The notes: generated by a model from the letters alone, not told the origin. A DNA stretch of 47,421 bases from Rhizobium sp. Root482 (GCF_001426565.1 NZ_LMFA01000011.1:1-47421), one strand, 5' to 3'; positions 8,530-17,591 are shown, counted from the stretch's first letter. Numbers and translations: made by a program.

Positions 8530-8793
8530 TTACGCTGCCTTCCTTTCCGCGTCATGGGGGATTTCGACATCCACAAATAGCGTGGATACTGGAATACCTC
8601 GCTCCAACTTCACGCTGACCTTGTCGGCATCGACTTCCATATGTTTGGAAATCGCGCGGAGGATTTCATCACGCAACTTTGTGACAAGTTCGGAATCGCC
8701 TGTCGAAGCGCGGTCATGCGCGAGCAACACTTGAAGTCGCTCGCGGGCGGCCGCTCCGGATTGCTGCCTCGAAAACATTCGGAGGAGATTCAT
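8530..8793 (-). CDS. minE: MinE, cell division topological specificity factor
   Basis: Predicted 87 residues: membrane-targeting N-terminus MNLLRMF, anti-MinCD segment with ARERLQVLLAHDRA (residues 16-29), and the dimerisation domain with LRDEILRAISKHMEVDADKVSVKLER. MinE drives pole-to-pole oscillation of MinD by stimulating its ATPase. Its start overlaps the minD stop by four bases (ATGA), so the two are translationally coupled. The gene is complete although an IS21 remnant begins 13 bases beyond its stop. Confidence 0.96.
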   Translation of the reverse strand: MNLLRMFSRQQSGAAARERLQVLLAHDRASTGDSELVTKLRDEILRAISKHMEVDADKVSVKLERGIPVSTLFVDVEIPHDAERKAA

Positions 8794-9605
8794 GCAGCCC
8801 TCCTGCCGAAGATTTTTCCAAACAGGCCTCGCTTGTCGCCGGGGATAACAATCGGCAACGCCTCGCCCTTGAGTCGACGGGCAGCCTCGAAATACGCGAT
8901 TGCCGGAGCGCTGCGACCGTCAGCCAAGGTGACAGGAGAGCCCACGTTAGATGCCCGTAGCACGTCCATGCTCTCTGGTATAATCCCAAGGAGCGGGATC
9001 GACAGTATTTCCAGCACGTCGTCAACCTTCAGCATATCGCCTCGTTCTGCGCGCCCCGCATCATAACGTGTCAGAAGGAGGTGCTTCTCCATCGTCTCGC
9101 CATTTTCGGCCTTGAGCGTCTTTGAGTCCAACAGGCCGATGATGCGATCTGAGTCACGCACCGACGAGACCTCCGGATTTGTGACGACTATGGCCGCATC
9201 CGCGTGGCGCATTGCCAAGGTTGCTCCGCTTTCGATGCCCGCAGGGCTATCGCAGATTACCCAATCAAAAGCGTTCTTGAGAGCCGTAATGACGTTCTCC
9301 ACCCCCTCAGGGGTCAAGTTGTCCTTGTCGCGGGTCTGTGACGCCGGAAGCAGGAATAGCGTCTCCACGCGCTTGTCTCGTATCAGGGCCTGCGTAAGTT
9401 TCGCTTCACCCTGGATAACGTTTACCAGATCGTATACGACACGCCGCTCGGCACCCATGACGAGATCAAGGTTGCGGAGACCGACATCGAAATCCACAAC
9501 AACGACCTTCGCGCCATTCTGCGCAAGCGCGGCACCCAGCGCGGCTGTTGATGTCGTTTTGCCGACGCCGCCTTTGCCAGAGGTTACGACTATGACCTTG
9601 CCCAT
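8790..9605 (-). CDS. minD: MinD, septum-site-determining ATPase
   Basis: Predicted 271 residues. The deviant Walker A motif GKGGVGKTT spans residues 10-18, with switch I region DFDVGLRNLDL and switch II DSPAGIE. The C-terminal amphipathic helix RGLFGKIFGRRA is the membrane-targeting sequence. MinD binds the inner membrane in the ATP form and recruits MinC to block FtsZ polymerisation away from midcell. It is the middle gene of minCDE, 31 bases after minC and overlapping minE by four. In rhizobia these genes commonly reside on secondary replicons. Confidence 0.97.
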   Translation of the reverse strand: MGKVIVVTSGKGGVGKTTSTAALGAALAQNGAKVVVVDFDVGLRNLDLVMGAERRVVYDLVNVIQGEAKLTQALIRDKRVETLFLLPASQTRDKDNLTPEGVENVITALKNAFDWVICDSPAGIESGATLAMRHADAAIVVTNPEVSSVRDSDRIIGLLDSKTLKAENGETMEKHLLLTRYDAGRAERGDMLKVDDVLEILSIPLLGIIPESMDVLRASNVGSPVTLADGRSAPAIAYFEAARRLKGEALPIVIPGDKRGLFGKIFGRRAA

Positions 9606-9636
9606 ATCATCTCCATTTTCTTCCAGACTCTCTGAA

Positions 9637-10371
9637 TTAAATCACTGCGGCCACTTTTATGGTTTCGCCCTCGAGCCAAATCTGAACCGCTTTCCCGCGC
9701 AAACTCGGCTCCAGGTCCTCTGCTGTCAGATAGAAGCCATCAATCGCGATCAACTCCGCGTCCAACTTGGTACAAAAGATTCGCGCGGTGGAATTGCCCA
9801 TCGTCCCCGCCATAACGCGACCCCTTAATGCCCCATAGACGTGGATCGAGCCACTAGCGACCACCTCGGAACCAGAGGCCACAGAACCAACAATAGTGAC
9901 ATCCCCTTCCGCGTGGTGAAGAGATTGGCCCGAGCGAACGGGCTGGGTAACCACCATGGATGGTTTAGATCGCAGTGATTCCGAAGCCGTCTTTGTTGAA
10001 TTTACCGCCGCCGCTGGGGAGGGAGATTCTTCGAACTCGGGAATTTCGACGTCGGAAGTCTGCTTGCCGTCGTTCAACCCGGGGGGCAGGTCTGGAGCCA
10101 GCAACGAAGACTTCGCCCCCTCAATTCCCATGACCCGGACTTTTCTCGCAGCAAGTTTGCCGACGAGATCCCGAAGTTCGTCTTGCTCGATGTCAAGGTT
10201 TGTTAAATCAAGAACGATTGGTTTTCGCAGGAAGAAACCAGCAGATCGGGCCGCGAGGTTATCCAGTTGGGCCAGCCAATCATCTACTGGCATCTCGGGG
10301 CTAAGGGCGAGCGCGAGGAAAGATCGTCCCTTGAGACGTATCGGGCGGGGCTGGGTTAACACATCGTTCAT
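9637..10371 (-). CDS. minC: MinC, septum-site-determining FtsZ inhibitor
   Basis: Predicted 244 residues from the ATG at 10371 (MNDVLTQPRPIRLKGRSFL). The frame extends 25 codons upstream to 10446, but rhizobial MinC proteins begin just before PIRLKGRSF, so the shorter start is preferred; its ribosome site (ACAAAG) is weak. The N-terminal FtsZ-binding domain (about 1-100) is followed by a Pro/Ser/Glu-rich linker and the C-terminal beta-helix domain with VRSGQSLHHAEGDVTIVG and ASGSIHVYGALRGRVMAG, the MinD-binding, polymerising part. First gene of minCDE. Confidence 0.95.
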   Translation of the reverse strand: MNDVLTQPRPIRLKGRSFLALALSPEMPVDDWLAQLDNLAARSAGFFLRKPIVLDLTNLDIEQDELRDLVGKLAARKVRVMGIEGAKSSLLAPDLPPGLNDGKQTSDVEIPEFEESPSPAAAVNSTKTASESLRSKPSMVVTQPVRSGQSLHHAEGDVTIVGSVASGSEVVASGSIHVYGALRGRVMAGTMGNSTARIFCTKLDAELIAIDGFYLTAEDLEPSLRGKAVQIWLEGETIKVAAVI

Positions 10372-10814
10372 CTTTGTTAATTTTGCGTTGTCTGGCTGTA
10401 GCGAGAAAATGGTTAACAAGGAGTTAACGGCATGTTGGCTGGTCATCCAAAGTCACCCAGTTAGCTTGTGCGAGGATGGAACGGACAGCTTGGCCCGAGG
10501 GATAAATGGACGCGCTTTGACGAAAGTCCTTGCCTGACGGCGTGATTGCCGAAATCCCAAGACCTTAACGCTGGTGCGTAGAAGCGGAACGACGAGGCGA
10601 AACCCGTCTTTGGCATATCCGCATCTTGAATTGGACCACGTGTCTGACGAGCTTTTCTCCCGCCTTGAAGAGGTAAGAACTATCGACCCTGTTCTTACAG
10701 TTTCATGTCTATCAGCTTCTCAAACCCAGACAGGACATGTCCTGGGGCGCGTCCCCGAAAAGAGGTTCATCTTCGCGCGGTGATCTGATTCAATGTCCGT
10801 GAAAGGAGAGTGCT
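10372..10814. other. minC upstream region
   Basis: About 440 bases with no supported gene. It must contain the minCDE promoter on the minus strand; the AT-rich stretch near 10370-10430 is the obvious place. A perfect 14-bp palindrome CAGGACATGTCCTG lies at 10731-10744. Confidence 0.4.
10731..10744. repeat. Perfect 14-bp palindrome
   Basis: CAGGACATGTCCTG reads the same on both strands. It lies 84 bases before the IS5-type transposase fragment and about 360 bases upstream of minC, so it may be an operator or a chance palindrome. Confidence 0.3.
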
Positions 10815-10965
10815 TTGCGACTTCATGAATTGAGTGATGAGGAATGCGCAGTTATTGCACCCCTCTTGCGGCACGAGTGCCGTGGACTGCGACGAGTTGA
10901 TGATCGTCGCGTGATCAATGGCATCCTCTGGCGTCCTGGCGGGACGTGCCGGAACGCTAAGTCTT
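10815..10965 (+). pseudogene. IS5-family transposase N-terminal fragment
   Basis: The frame starts MRLHELSDEECAVIAPLL and continues DDRRVINGILWR, the classic N-terminus of IS5 (IS427-type) transposases. After GILW about seven codons are missing and the frame shifts: the following sequence reads SWRDVPER in another frame. The catalytic region is absent. AAGGAGAG precedes the start, so a short peptide could be made. Confidence 0.8.
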
Positions 10966-11178
10966 CTCCTCTGCGGTCAAACGAAGCTGTTGCGCGGAGA
11001 TCATCTCGGCCATTTGGTGCCTTTTGACGAAGTGGAGGAACTTTAAGGCGCTGGCGCGATTGTTGGTCAGCTGGCCCGTAGTTTTGGGTTCTCCGGGTCG
11101 GCAAGAGGCCCTGGCGTCGACCCCCTCGCGCCGGGCCTCGCCTAATCGGGTCGTGAGCCTGCGCCAGGGAGACGCGAT

Positions 11179-11460
11179 ATGAAGTCGATAATTATCTTTG
11201 CCGTCGCTGCGATGGTCGCATCCTGCACAACCTCAGCCTCACATCAGTCGCTTGAACCTATCCCCGGAAGCATCACGTATGGCGGGCAGCCGAGAACCAA
11301 GCTGATGAAGTCGCCGATCGGCAGCACGTTCGAGCATCGGTTCCTGGGCAATAACGGCACGCGCTGGTATGAGATCTATCAAATCCAGCCGGACCGAACA
11401 GTGCAGATCATATCCCGCAGGAAATCATCAGACTTCATGTTTTTTAACGACGTTAGGTGA
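11179..11460 (+). CDS. Small predicted lipoprotein of unknown function
   Basis: Predicted 93 residues with an N-terminal hydrophobic segment (MKSIIIFAVAAMVASC) ending in the lipobox VASC, so Cys16 should be lipidated by Lgt after cleavage by signal peptidase II. The mature part is polar with no recognised domain; it contains NGTRWYEIYQI. AGGGAGACGCGAT precedes the ATG, giving a good ribosome site. It is followed by a strong Rho-independent terminator at 11542. I do not recognise the family. Confidence 0.75.
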   Translation: MKSIIIFAVAAMVASCTTSASHQSLEPIPGSITYGGQPRTKLMKSPIGSTFEHRFLGNNGTRWYEIYQIQPDRTVQIISRRKSSDFMFFNDVR

Positions 11461-11541
11461 TCTCTTTTATCATATGCGACAGGGAGGAAATTTGATAGAT
11501 TGACATGCAGCCACGCGGATCATCCCCCGCGCCAAGCCCTG

Positions 11542-11577
11542 GCCCTAGTTCTCCCTCTTCGGACTAGGGCTTTTTTA
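11542..11577 (+). terminator. Rho-independent terminator
   Basis: GCCCTAGT (11542-11549) pairs perfectly with ACTAGGGC (11563-11570), loop 13 bases, followed by TTTTTT. It ends transcription from the lipoprotein gene. Confidence 0.85.
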
Positions 11578-11651
11578 TTGTCCGTTGTGTTTGACACGCT
11601 CTTGACCTTTGACGGCGCTACGCCAGATCATGCGCGTCAGGGGGAAATGCA

Positions 11652-11765
11652 ATGACATATGACTGGGAAGGCCGGGGAAACCGGTGGATGAGAAACGCTC
11701 GATTGTGGACGGCGGTTACGCTAACGCTGCTGGCGCTCTCGGCGCCATTACTCATCCTCGTCTGA
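11652..11765 (+). CDS. 37-residue single-span membrane peptide
   Basis: A short frame begins ATG at 11652 with AGGGGGAAATGCA just upstream. It encodes MTYDWEGRGNRWMRNAR followed by LWTAVTLTLLALSAPLLILV and stops. The second half is a clear transmembrane helix with positive residues before it (N-in). Such tiny membrane proteins are common but poorly annotated in rhizobia. No homologue is recalled. Its own promoter would lie after the terminator at 11577. Confidence 0.5.
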   Translation: MTYDWEGRGNRWMRNARLWTAVTLTLLALSAPLLILV

Positions 11766-12202
11766 TTGCTCTGTCATCGCTTTGCCGGCCATGATCGCAG
11801 GCTGCGGCTCATGCTTCTCGCGCAATGCCGAATTCTCGGCCTCCAGCGTGGTCACCCTCGCAAACTGACCATTTTGTGATGGCGCGGCATCCTTGAGCTG
11901 CTTTCGCATCGATCTGGTCGTCCAAAAAGCGGGATAGCAGTCATGTCTCACTTCCCTCGTTTTGACCGCCGCCGCAATTGCCCTACCCCCTCCGCGTCCG
12001 CGGCAGCTTTTTTGTTATTGGGCAGTGGCGATCGAAAGCTGCAAACCGACCGTATCTGCGAGGATGCCGGGGAGGCAGAAATAGTAGCCTTGGAAGAGGT
12101 TGCAGCCTTCTATGGTCAGCATGCGCGTCCACGGGTGGAAGCCCCTAAAATCTTCCCGTCTCGCTCATCGTCTATTCCCGCTCAATAGTGTCTCCAATCG
12201 AC
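11766..12202. other. Spacer with no supported gene
   Basis: About 440 bases. A minus-strand frame 11748-11951 (67 codons) contains a short coiled-coil-like stretch (TTLEAENSALREKHE), but it has no ribosome site and overlaps the better-supported 37-residue peptide. I see no RNA gene or repeat. Confidence 0.35.
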
Positions 12203-13066
12203 CTAATCCGCGTGCCGTCGTTGCTGGGCGCGCCGTTTCGATCTGGCTTTCTTCCGCGCAGACCGCAGTTCGTCCAGATCGGGCAACCACCATCCACGAG
12301 CCACCTCCCGCTCGCCGGCGGGCGTGCGAGCAGGCCAGGTCGTGATCAATTCCTCAAGGGACCCCGGTCGCCAAGTCGCCCAAACGTATTCCTTGTCTTG
12401 TGGCGGCTGAAAATAGAACGCGGTCACAATTTCCAGATCGGCCAGCTCGCCATGCGTATCGGTGAAGATAACGACGCCTGCATGCGTGCCGATCGCGCGA
12501 TCGAAAGGGGGAACGTCATTGACCGGCACGGGATAGCGTTTTCGGCGGCGCTCGCTTGTCCTCCCCTTCGCGGCTTCTTCCTCCTCGGTGCCTTTCAGCG
12601 CCTCACGCCGTGCCTTTCGCTCGTCGGGCTCGTTCCGCGTGGCGGCCGCTTCGATCGCTGGCCATCGCCGGCGTAACTCATCCAGTGATCGGTAAGGGAC
12701 TGTCCACAGGCGGCGATCCGCATCCCATCGCGCCATTGGAATCTCCCGAATTTCGGTCACCAGCGTGCGCGAATAGGGCGTCCGGATTTGCAGACCGGAC
12801 GGGGCAGCTTCGAGATAGCGGCTTTCGATCGGCTCGAACGCGAAAGCATCCCTGCCCTTTTCGTCCGCAAAAGCATCGGCTTCAGCTTCCATCTGGGCGA
12901 GCCAGCGTCCGATCCGCTTGCCAGCAGTTCGTCCAGGTACAAACCAGGCGTTCAGCCTGTCGCTCCATCGGGCGCGGGGAAACGACTCACGAAACCGTTG
13001 AACCGTGATGCGATCATGAGGAAGGTCCGTCGTCGCTCCGACGGGTGGCTCGGTCTCTCTATCCAT
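12203..13066 (-). CDS. LigD-linked protein with two HARP-like repeats
   Basis: Predicted 287 residues, no signal or membrane segment. Two similar segments are visible. One, at about 18-56, is ITVQRFRESFPRARWS with NAWFVPGRTAGKRIGRW. The other, at about 93-140, is IRTPYSRTLVTEIREIPMAR with WDADRRLWTVPYRSLDELRRRWP. The pattern (basic beta-strand, F/I..IP.A.WD...R.W.VP, then a helix) resembles the HARP domain of SMARCAL1-type DNA annealing helicases. The C-terminal third is highly charged and ends in a basic tail (RSARKKARSKRRAQQRR). It starts 23 bases after the ligD stop on the same strand, so they are probably cotranscribed. A DNA-end or junction-binding accessory role in end joining is inference. 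Confidence 0.7.
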   Translation of the reverse strand: MDRETEPPVGATTDLPHDRITVQRFRESFPRARWSDRLNAWFVPGRTAGKRIGRWLAQMEAEADAFADEKGRDAFAFEPIESRYLEAAPSGLQIRTPYSRTLVTEIREIPMARWDADRRLWTVPYRSLDELRRRWPAIEAAATRNEPDERKARREALKGTEEEEAAKGRTSERRRKRYPVPVNDVPPFDRAIGTHAGVVIFTDTHGELADLEIVTAFYFQPPQDKEYVWATWRPGSLEELITTWPARTPAGEREVARGWWLPDLDELRSARKKARSKRRAQQRRHAD

Positions 13067-13089
13067 CGCTCAATCGCTTATGGTCATCC

Positions 13090-15750
13090 TCAAGCCGCCG
13101 CCCATCGTGATTTTGCCAATCGCTTGATGGCCTGTTCCAGCGGTCGCTGCCCAACACAATAGTCCTGCCAGGCGTTGTTCTTCTTCAATAACTCCGGCAC
13201 GGTGCGGATCGTGAACCGTTTGGGATCGAGATCTGTTTTCACCTGACTCCAGTTGAGCGGCATCGAGACTGTTGCTCCGGGACGTGCGCGCGGCGACAAT
13301 GGCGCAACCGCCGTCGCCATTCGGTCGTTGCGCAAATAATCGAGGAAGATGCGGCCCTCACGCTGGTTCTTTGCCATCTTGATCAGGTAGAGCTCCGGAT
13401 TGTCGCGCGCCATATCCTGGCAGACATCGTGGGCAAAGCCTTTAGCCTCATCCCAGCTGAGTTTCTTGCCCTTCGGGACGGCCAAGGGCGTAACGACATG
13501 CAAGCCCTTGCCGCCAGTCGTCTTGCAGAAGCTGACAAGCCCCAAATCCTCGAGGCGGTCGCGGATGTCTCGTGCGGCCTCGACGACCGTGGAGAATTCC
13601 ACATCCGGACCAGGATCAAGATCGAAGACCAGTCGTCCCGGAACTTCCGGTTGATTGGGCTCGCAGTTCCACGGGTGAAGTTCGGCGCCGCCGATTTGAG
13701 CAATCGCAACCAGTCCCTCGACACGGTCGATCTGCAGATAAGGCTTCTTGTCGCCGAAGACGGTGACGAGCTCAAGCAGGTTGGACGTTCCGGGCATGGC
13801 ATGGCGCTGGAAGAACTGCTCGCCGCCAATACCACCAGGCGTGCGAATGATCGAGCAAGGTCGCCCCTTGATATGGTCGATCAGCCAAGGTCCAACCGCT
13901 TCGTGATAACGCGCCAGGTCGAGCTTGGTGACCGGTTCGTCATCGCCGGCATGCGGCCAAAGCGGCTTGTCCGGACTGGAGATCATCACGCCCATGACTT
14001 CGGTCTTGGCAGCCTTGCGGAAACGCTTGGGCCGCGGCTTGGAGGTCCCCGGATCGGGGACCTCGCTAGCGACCGAAGACGCGGGCGGCTCAGCTTCCAC
14101 CTCCTGGGCCGGTTTGTCTTCCCGCAAGCCCTTGAACGCCGCTTGTCGGACCTGTCCGTCCGCTGTCCAGCCGGCAAACTCGATCTCGGCGACGAGTTGC
14201 GGTTCCAGCCAAACGGTGTCGGATGACTTTTTCGGCGAACCGATGCCTGTGAACGGTGACTTTGACGTCTCCAATTCCTTCAGCTTCGGCAAAAGCGTCC
14301 CAAGGACCTTTGCGCCATAGCCCGTACCGACGCGGCCGACATAGACGAAGTGGTCGCCGCGGTTGACGCCGACGAGCAGCGAGCGGAACTTACCGTTCGT
14401 CGTGGCATAGGCGCCGATGACCACTTCATGACCAGCGCGGCATTTCGACTTGGCCCAGCTCTCCGTGCGTCCGGACCGGTAGGGCGCATCAGCCTGTTTG
14501 GAGACGATGCCTTCCAGGGAAAGCCGACAGGCAGACTTCAGCACCGCTTCACCGCCGGTTTCAAAATGCTCAACGAAGCGAAGCCTGGGATCGTCGCCAC
14601 CGTCGGACAAGAATACAGCCAGCCTCTCTTTTCGCTCGGTGAGCGGCAATTCGCGCAGGTCCTCGTCGCCGACGAACAGGAGATCAAAGGCGAAAAAGAC
14701 CAGGTCGTCCGTCTTGCCCTCCGACAGCGAAGCCTGCAACTCGGCAAAATCGGGGGCGCCATTTTCATCGAGGGCGCAGATCTCACCATCGATGATGCAG
14801 TCGGGAAACTTAGACGCCGACGCAGCAATCGCAGACCATTTCGCTGTCCAGTCCAGGCCCTTGCGGGTCTTCAAGGTGACCTCACCGTTCTCGACCCGCA
14901 TCTGGATGCGATAGCCGTCGAATTTGATCTCGTGAATCCAGCCATTGGCAGATGGCGGACGCGCCAGGGTCTCGCAAAGCTGCGGCGCGATAAAGTCCGG
15001 CATCGAAGATTTCACGCGTTTGGCGGCCGCCGGCTTCTTCGCTGACTTGGTGGCTGTCTTTGACCCGGCCTTGCGCTCTTCAGCGGCAAGACCGTGATTG
15101 CTGTCCCACACCGCATCCGCTTCAACCGCGCCGCCTTTCAGCATGAACGGTTTCGGCTTCTTGCCTTTGCCGGATGCGATAACCTCCATCGTTCGGCCGG
15201 ACGCCACTGAGGTATCGTTCTCAAGCACAGCCGCACCATTTCCCTCGACGGAGAACTCGTCATGGTGCTTGATCAACAGCCAGTTGGTGCGTTTGCCACC
15301 GTCGCGATCATGCCGCATGCGCACGAGCACGAAACTGCCATGTAGGCGATCACCCTCAAGCGTGAACTTGAAGTCACCCTTGGCGAGCGCCTCTTCCGGC
15401 GTCTTCTTTCCCTCCGGCTCCCAGTAACCCCGATCCCACAGCATAACCGTCCCGCCCCCGTACTGGCCTTTGGGGATGGTGCCTTCGAAATCTCCGTAGT
15501 CGAGCGGATGATCCTCCACTTCAACCGCAAGGCGCTTGTCGCCAGGATCGAGAGAGGGACCTCTTGTCACCGCCCAGGATTTGAACACGCCGTTCAGCTC
15601 CAGCCGAAGATCGTAGTGCAGCCGCGTCGCGTCATGCTTCTGGATCACGAACCGACGACGGCTGGACGTACTCACCTTCGCCTCTCCGCTTGGCTCGGCG
15701 GTCTTTTTGAAATCGCGTTTGCCACGGTATGTCGAAAGGTTGTCGACCAT
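13090..15750 (-). CDS. ligD: LigD, multifunctional NHEJ DNA ligase D
   Basis: Predicted 886 residues carrying all three LigD activities. The phosphoesterase domain (about 30-160) has HYDLRLEL and [17 protein letters not shown] and trims 3' ends. The ATP-dependent ligase domain (about 250-545) has the adenylation motif EIKFDGYR with Lys276, IDGEIC, and OB-fold motif [14 protein letters not shown]. The archaeo-eukaryotic primase-type polymerase domain (about 600-875) has FDLDPG (710-714), [11 protein letters not shown] and FLDYLRND, and fills gaps with NTPs/dNTPs. The ATG at 15750 (MVDNLSTYR) is preferred over the TTG at 15765 because LigD proteins start near DNLSTYR. Ku proteins recruit it. 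A HARP-like gene follows 23 bases downstream. Confidence 0.97.
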   Translation of the reverse strand: MVDNLSTYRGKRDFKKTAEPSGEAKVSTSSRRRFVIQKHDATRLHYDLRLELNGVFKSWAVTRGPSLDPGDKRLAVEVEDHPLDYGDFEGTIPKGQYGGGTVMLWDRGYWEPEGKKTPEEALAKGDFKFTLEGDRLHGSFVLVRMRHDRDGGKRTNWLLIKHHDEFSVEGNGAAVLENDTSVASGRTMEVIASGKGKKPKPFMLKGGAVEADAVWDSNHGLAAEERKAGSKTATKSAKKPAAAKRVKSSMPDFIAPQLCETLARPPSANGWIHEIKFDGYRIQMRVENGEVTLKTRKGLDWTAKWSAIAASASKFPDCIIDGEICALDENGAPDFAELQASLSEGKTDDLVFFAFDLLFVGDEDLRELPLTERKERLAVFLSDGGDDPRLRFVEHFETGGEAVLKSACRLSLEGIVSKQADAPYRSGRTESWAKSKCRAGHEVVIGAYATTNGKFRSLLVGVNRGDHFVYVGRVGTGYGAKVLGTLLPKLKELETSKSPFTGIGSPKKSSDTVWLEPQLVAEIEFAGWTADGQVRQAAFKGLREDKPAQEVEAEPPASSVASEVPDPGTSKPRPKRFRKAAKTEVMGVMISSPDKPLWPHAGDDEPVTKLDLARYHEAVGPWLIDHIKGRPCSIIRTPGGIGGEQFFQRHAMPGTSNLLELVTVFGDKKPYLQIDRVEGLVAIAQIGGAELHPWNCEPNQPEVPGRLVFDLDPGPDVEFSTVVEAARDIRDRLEDLGLVSFCKTTGGKGLHVVTPLAVPKGKKLSWDEAKGFAHDVCQDMARDNPELYLIKMAKNQREGRIFLDYLRNDRMATAVAPLSPRARPGATVSMPLNWSQVKTDLDPKRFTIRTVPELLKKNNAWQDYCVGQRPLEQAIKRLAKSRWAAA

Positions 15751-15834
15751 GGTGTTTAATCCCAATGCAAGAGAAACAGGGCCGATTTCAACGCGGCCCG
15801 GAAACCTGTTATTTGCCCGAAAGGCTGATCGTCT

Positions 15835-16076
15835 GGCATCTACGAAACTTCGTTGGACGGCGGCGACCTGATCGGCGGCGATATCCGTAAGAGACTACAA
15901 TCTCGCCTTCGAGGCGTGGCAGCCGGACGGCCTGGAGCCGGTCGTATTTTCGGCACTCGCGGACTGAACAAAATCTCGGAAATACCGTGTTGCTGAACAA
16001 GGTGTTCGACGGCGAGGTTGGATGCCGCGCGTGTTTCAAACGTCGCTCGTATTGTCGCCGTGCTGTCGTCTGCCAT
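15835..16076 (-). pseudogene. Frameshifted small stress-type protein of the LigD neighbourhood
   Basis: ATG at 16076 (AAGGA 9 bases upstream) gives MADDSTATIRATFETRAASNLAVEHLVQQHGISEI. This N-terminus is typical of a small rhizobial family that often sits beside NHEJ genes. After HGISEI the normal continuation is in another frame: VQSASAENTTGS, then an in-frame TAG, then [17 protein letters not shown], matching the expected C-terminal beta-strand and helix. At least one frameshift plus one stop, so a pseudogene. It is upstream of ligD on the same strand and may once have been the first gene of the operon. Confidence 0.5.
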
Positions 16077-16288
16077 GTCAACTTGTCCTTTTGTTCCATC
16101 ACTGTTGAAACGCTGCTGGCTCCCGAGTGGTTTCACTACCCTCCTGTTCGGCTGCACGTATTTCCCACATTGCGTTGAAACCGCCACATTGACCCTTCGC
16201 CCTGAACGACAAGATCCCCTCCAACGAAAGCGCCGGAACCAAGTGGGCGGCGCTTAGTTACCTCCCGAATGGACTTGGAGGAACGGAA

Positions 16289-16600
16289 ATGGCAGCACAT
16301 CGCGCTCAGTGAAAGGTAACTTGAAGAATAGTGAACTCAGCTGTGCCGTTGGCCACTACACGGCAACCTCAACGTCCGAGCGGATCAGCTCCACATGATC
16401 AATGAGAGCACTGGCAACCGTCTGAAACGCGAGTTCATCGACGGTGAGAGCGAGGAAGTCGTGGAACGCGACCAACAGGTGAAGGGCTTCGAGACAGGCA
16501 ACGGCGACTACATGATCGGCCCTGATGACGTCGTAGCGGTCGTTCATGATTCCGACAAGGTGCTGGAGGCTGAAGCCTTCACCGCCAAGACGGCCGGGAT
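16289..16600 (+). pseudogene. Ku gene, 5' half only, with stops and frameshifts
   Basis: A start with TTGGAGGAACGGAA upstream gives MAAHRA, then an immediate stop; the next pieces read NSAVP/CAVGHYTATSTSERIS, then HMINESTGNRLKREFIDGES and VKGFETGNGDYMIGPDDVVAV, ending near EAEAFTAKTAG. These match, in order, the N-terminal third of the NWKGFIKFGE-type Ku at 35483-36379 (CPVALYTAASSSERI, TGNRVKREFVDSE, VKGYEIENGQY). One base is missing between ERIS and HMIN, and a further defect lies in the first 20 codons. Homology ends about residue 110 and is replaced by an SDR fragment. Confidence 0.8.
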
Positions 16601-16869
16601 GGATACGGCAAGCTGACAGGAAAAGTCGTCCTCATCGCTGGAGCTGACTCCGGGATCGGCGAGGTAATCGCCATCGCTTTTATCCGCGAAGGTTGCGACG
16701 TCGCCACTTCCTATTCACCGACGACGATGACACTCGCGACATCGCAAAGTGGGTGGAGGAAGCCGGACGCAAAGCTTTTGTCGTTGCCGGCGACATAAAA
16801 TCCGAGCAAAATTGCAAGGATCGTGTGCAGCTCTCAGCTGAGGAGCTGGGTGGCATCGATAGGCGGTAG
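16601..16869 (+). pseudogene. Short-chain dehydrogenase fragment (YghA-like), frameshifted
   Basis: Directly after the Ku fragment one frame reads YGKLTGKVVLIAGADSGIGEV and IAFIREGCDVATSY, the NADP-binding N-terminus (TGxxxGIG type, here AGADSGIG) of YghA/glucose-ribitol dehydrogenase-like SDRs. A frame change at about 16722 gives DDDDTRDIAKWVEEAGRKAF and VVAGDIKSEQNC, ending EELGGID just before the NNAG motif should appear; a stop follows. The catalytic Ser-Tyr-Lys half is missing. Confidence 0.8.
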
Positions 16870-17591
16870 TCCTGGGTGTCTTGACGCTCTTCCAACCTGT
16901 GCCAGAGACGCCCGAAGCAAGATAGAGGGTAGTGATTTTGGTCTAACTAAAAGGGAAAAACAGAGGCCCTGAACACCGGTTTAGAACCGACGGGTTTTCG
17001 ATGCAGGACCCATTCGACGCAGAAAAAGCCCACCAAGAGAAGGATCCGGTGGGCTTTTATCTGGGTACGACTGGACCAGTGCTCACGCTGAGCCAGTGAT
17101 TGATACTAGCCCAACATGATTAACGATAGATGAACGAGCCGGGTCCAACCCAGATCTAAGGGCGTTAAGCCCCAAGACACACGCCCGGCCTTTCCGCCTC
17201 TTGATCCTTGGCAAAGCGTCGGCGTAGCAGACTTGCTCTCTCGCTGTCTCAATCAGGTGCTCGGCGAAACGCCCGGGACGAACGTATGTGGTGTCCGCTG
17301 ACGGCGTCTCTTTCGCTGGCCCGCCAGGCGGGGACACTCGCAAAGAGCCTGGACTATCGGCCTGTCCGTGGCGGTTGAAGGCGTGGCGAAGCATGTTCCG
17401 GCACCACTATATCCGATACCGATTTCTGGGCATTGCGCGTTTCTCGGGCGAGAACACTACTCGGAGCCCATTTTCAAGAGGGTTGATCACCCCGCGTCGA
17501 TGTTCAGCTTTTGCGACCGGTCAATTTCGTCCTATGGCTGTGATTGCGCAAAAATCTCCCACGCGGCAAGACGTGAATCCCTCACGGCCCC
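16870..17591. other. Long spacer before the sensor kinase 3' end
   Basis: About 720 bases without a supported gene on either strand. It holds a strong bidirectional hairpin terminator at 17024-17058. Open frames at 17083-17394 (minus) and 17288-17679 (plus) show no family resemblance or ribosome site. Confidence 0.5.
17024..17058. terminator. Bidirectional Rho-independent terminator
   Basis: AAAAGCCCACC (17024-17034) pairs perfectly with GGTGGGCTTTT (17048-17058), 13-base loop. T-tracts occur in both directions. It is placed between the SDR remnant and the sensor kinase and could terminate either. Confidence 0.8.

Noticed and set aside
11748..11951. 67-codon minus-strand frame with a coiled-coil-like segment
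   Set aside because: No ribosome site, no family, and it overlaps the better-supported 37-residue peptide.
12556..13008. 150-codon plus-strand frame
   Set aside because: Antisense shadow of the HARP-like gene with Arg/Ser-rich, non-protein composition.
13429..14226. 265-codon plus-strand frame inside ligD
   Set aside because: Shadow of ligD; long only because of high GC.
16929..17020. Possible tRNA or small RNA before the 17024 terminator
   Set aside because: No cloverleaf or TTCGA motif in a proper context; only the terminator hairpin is supported.
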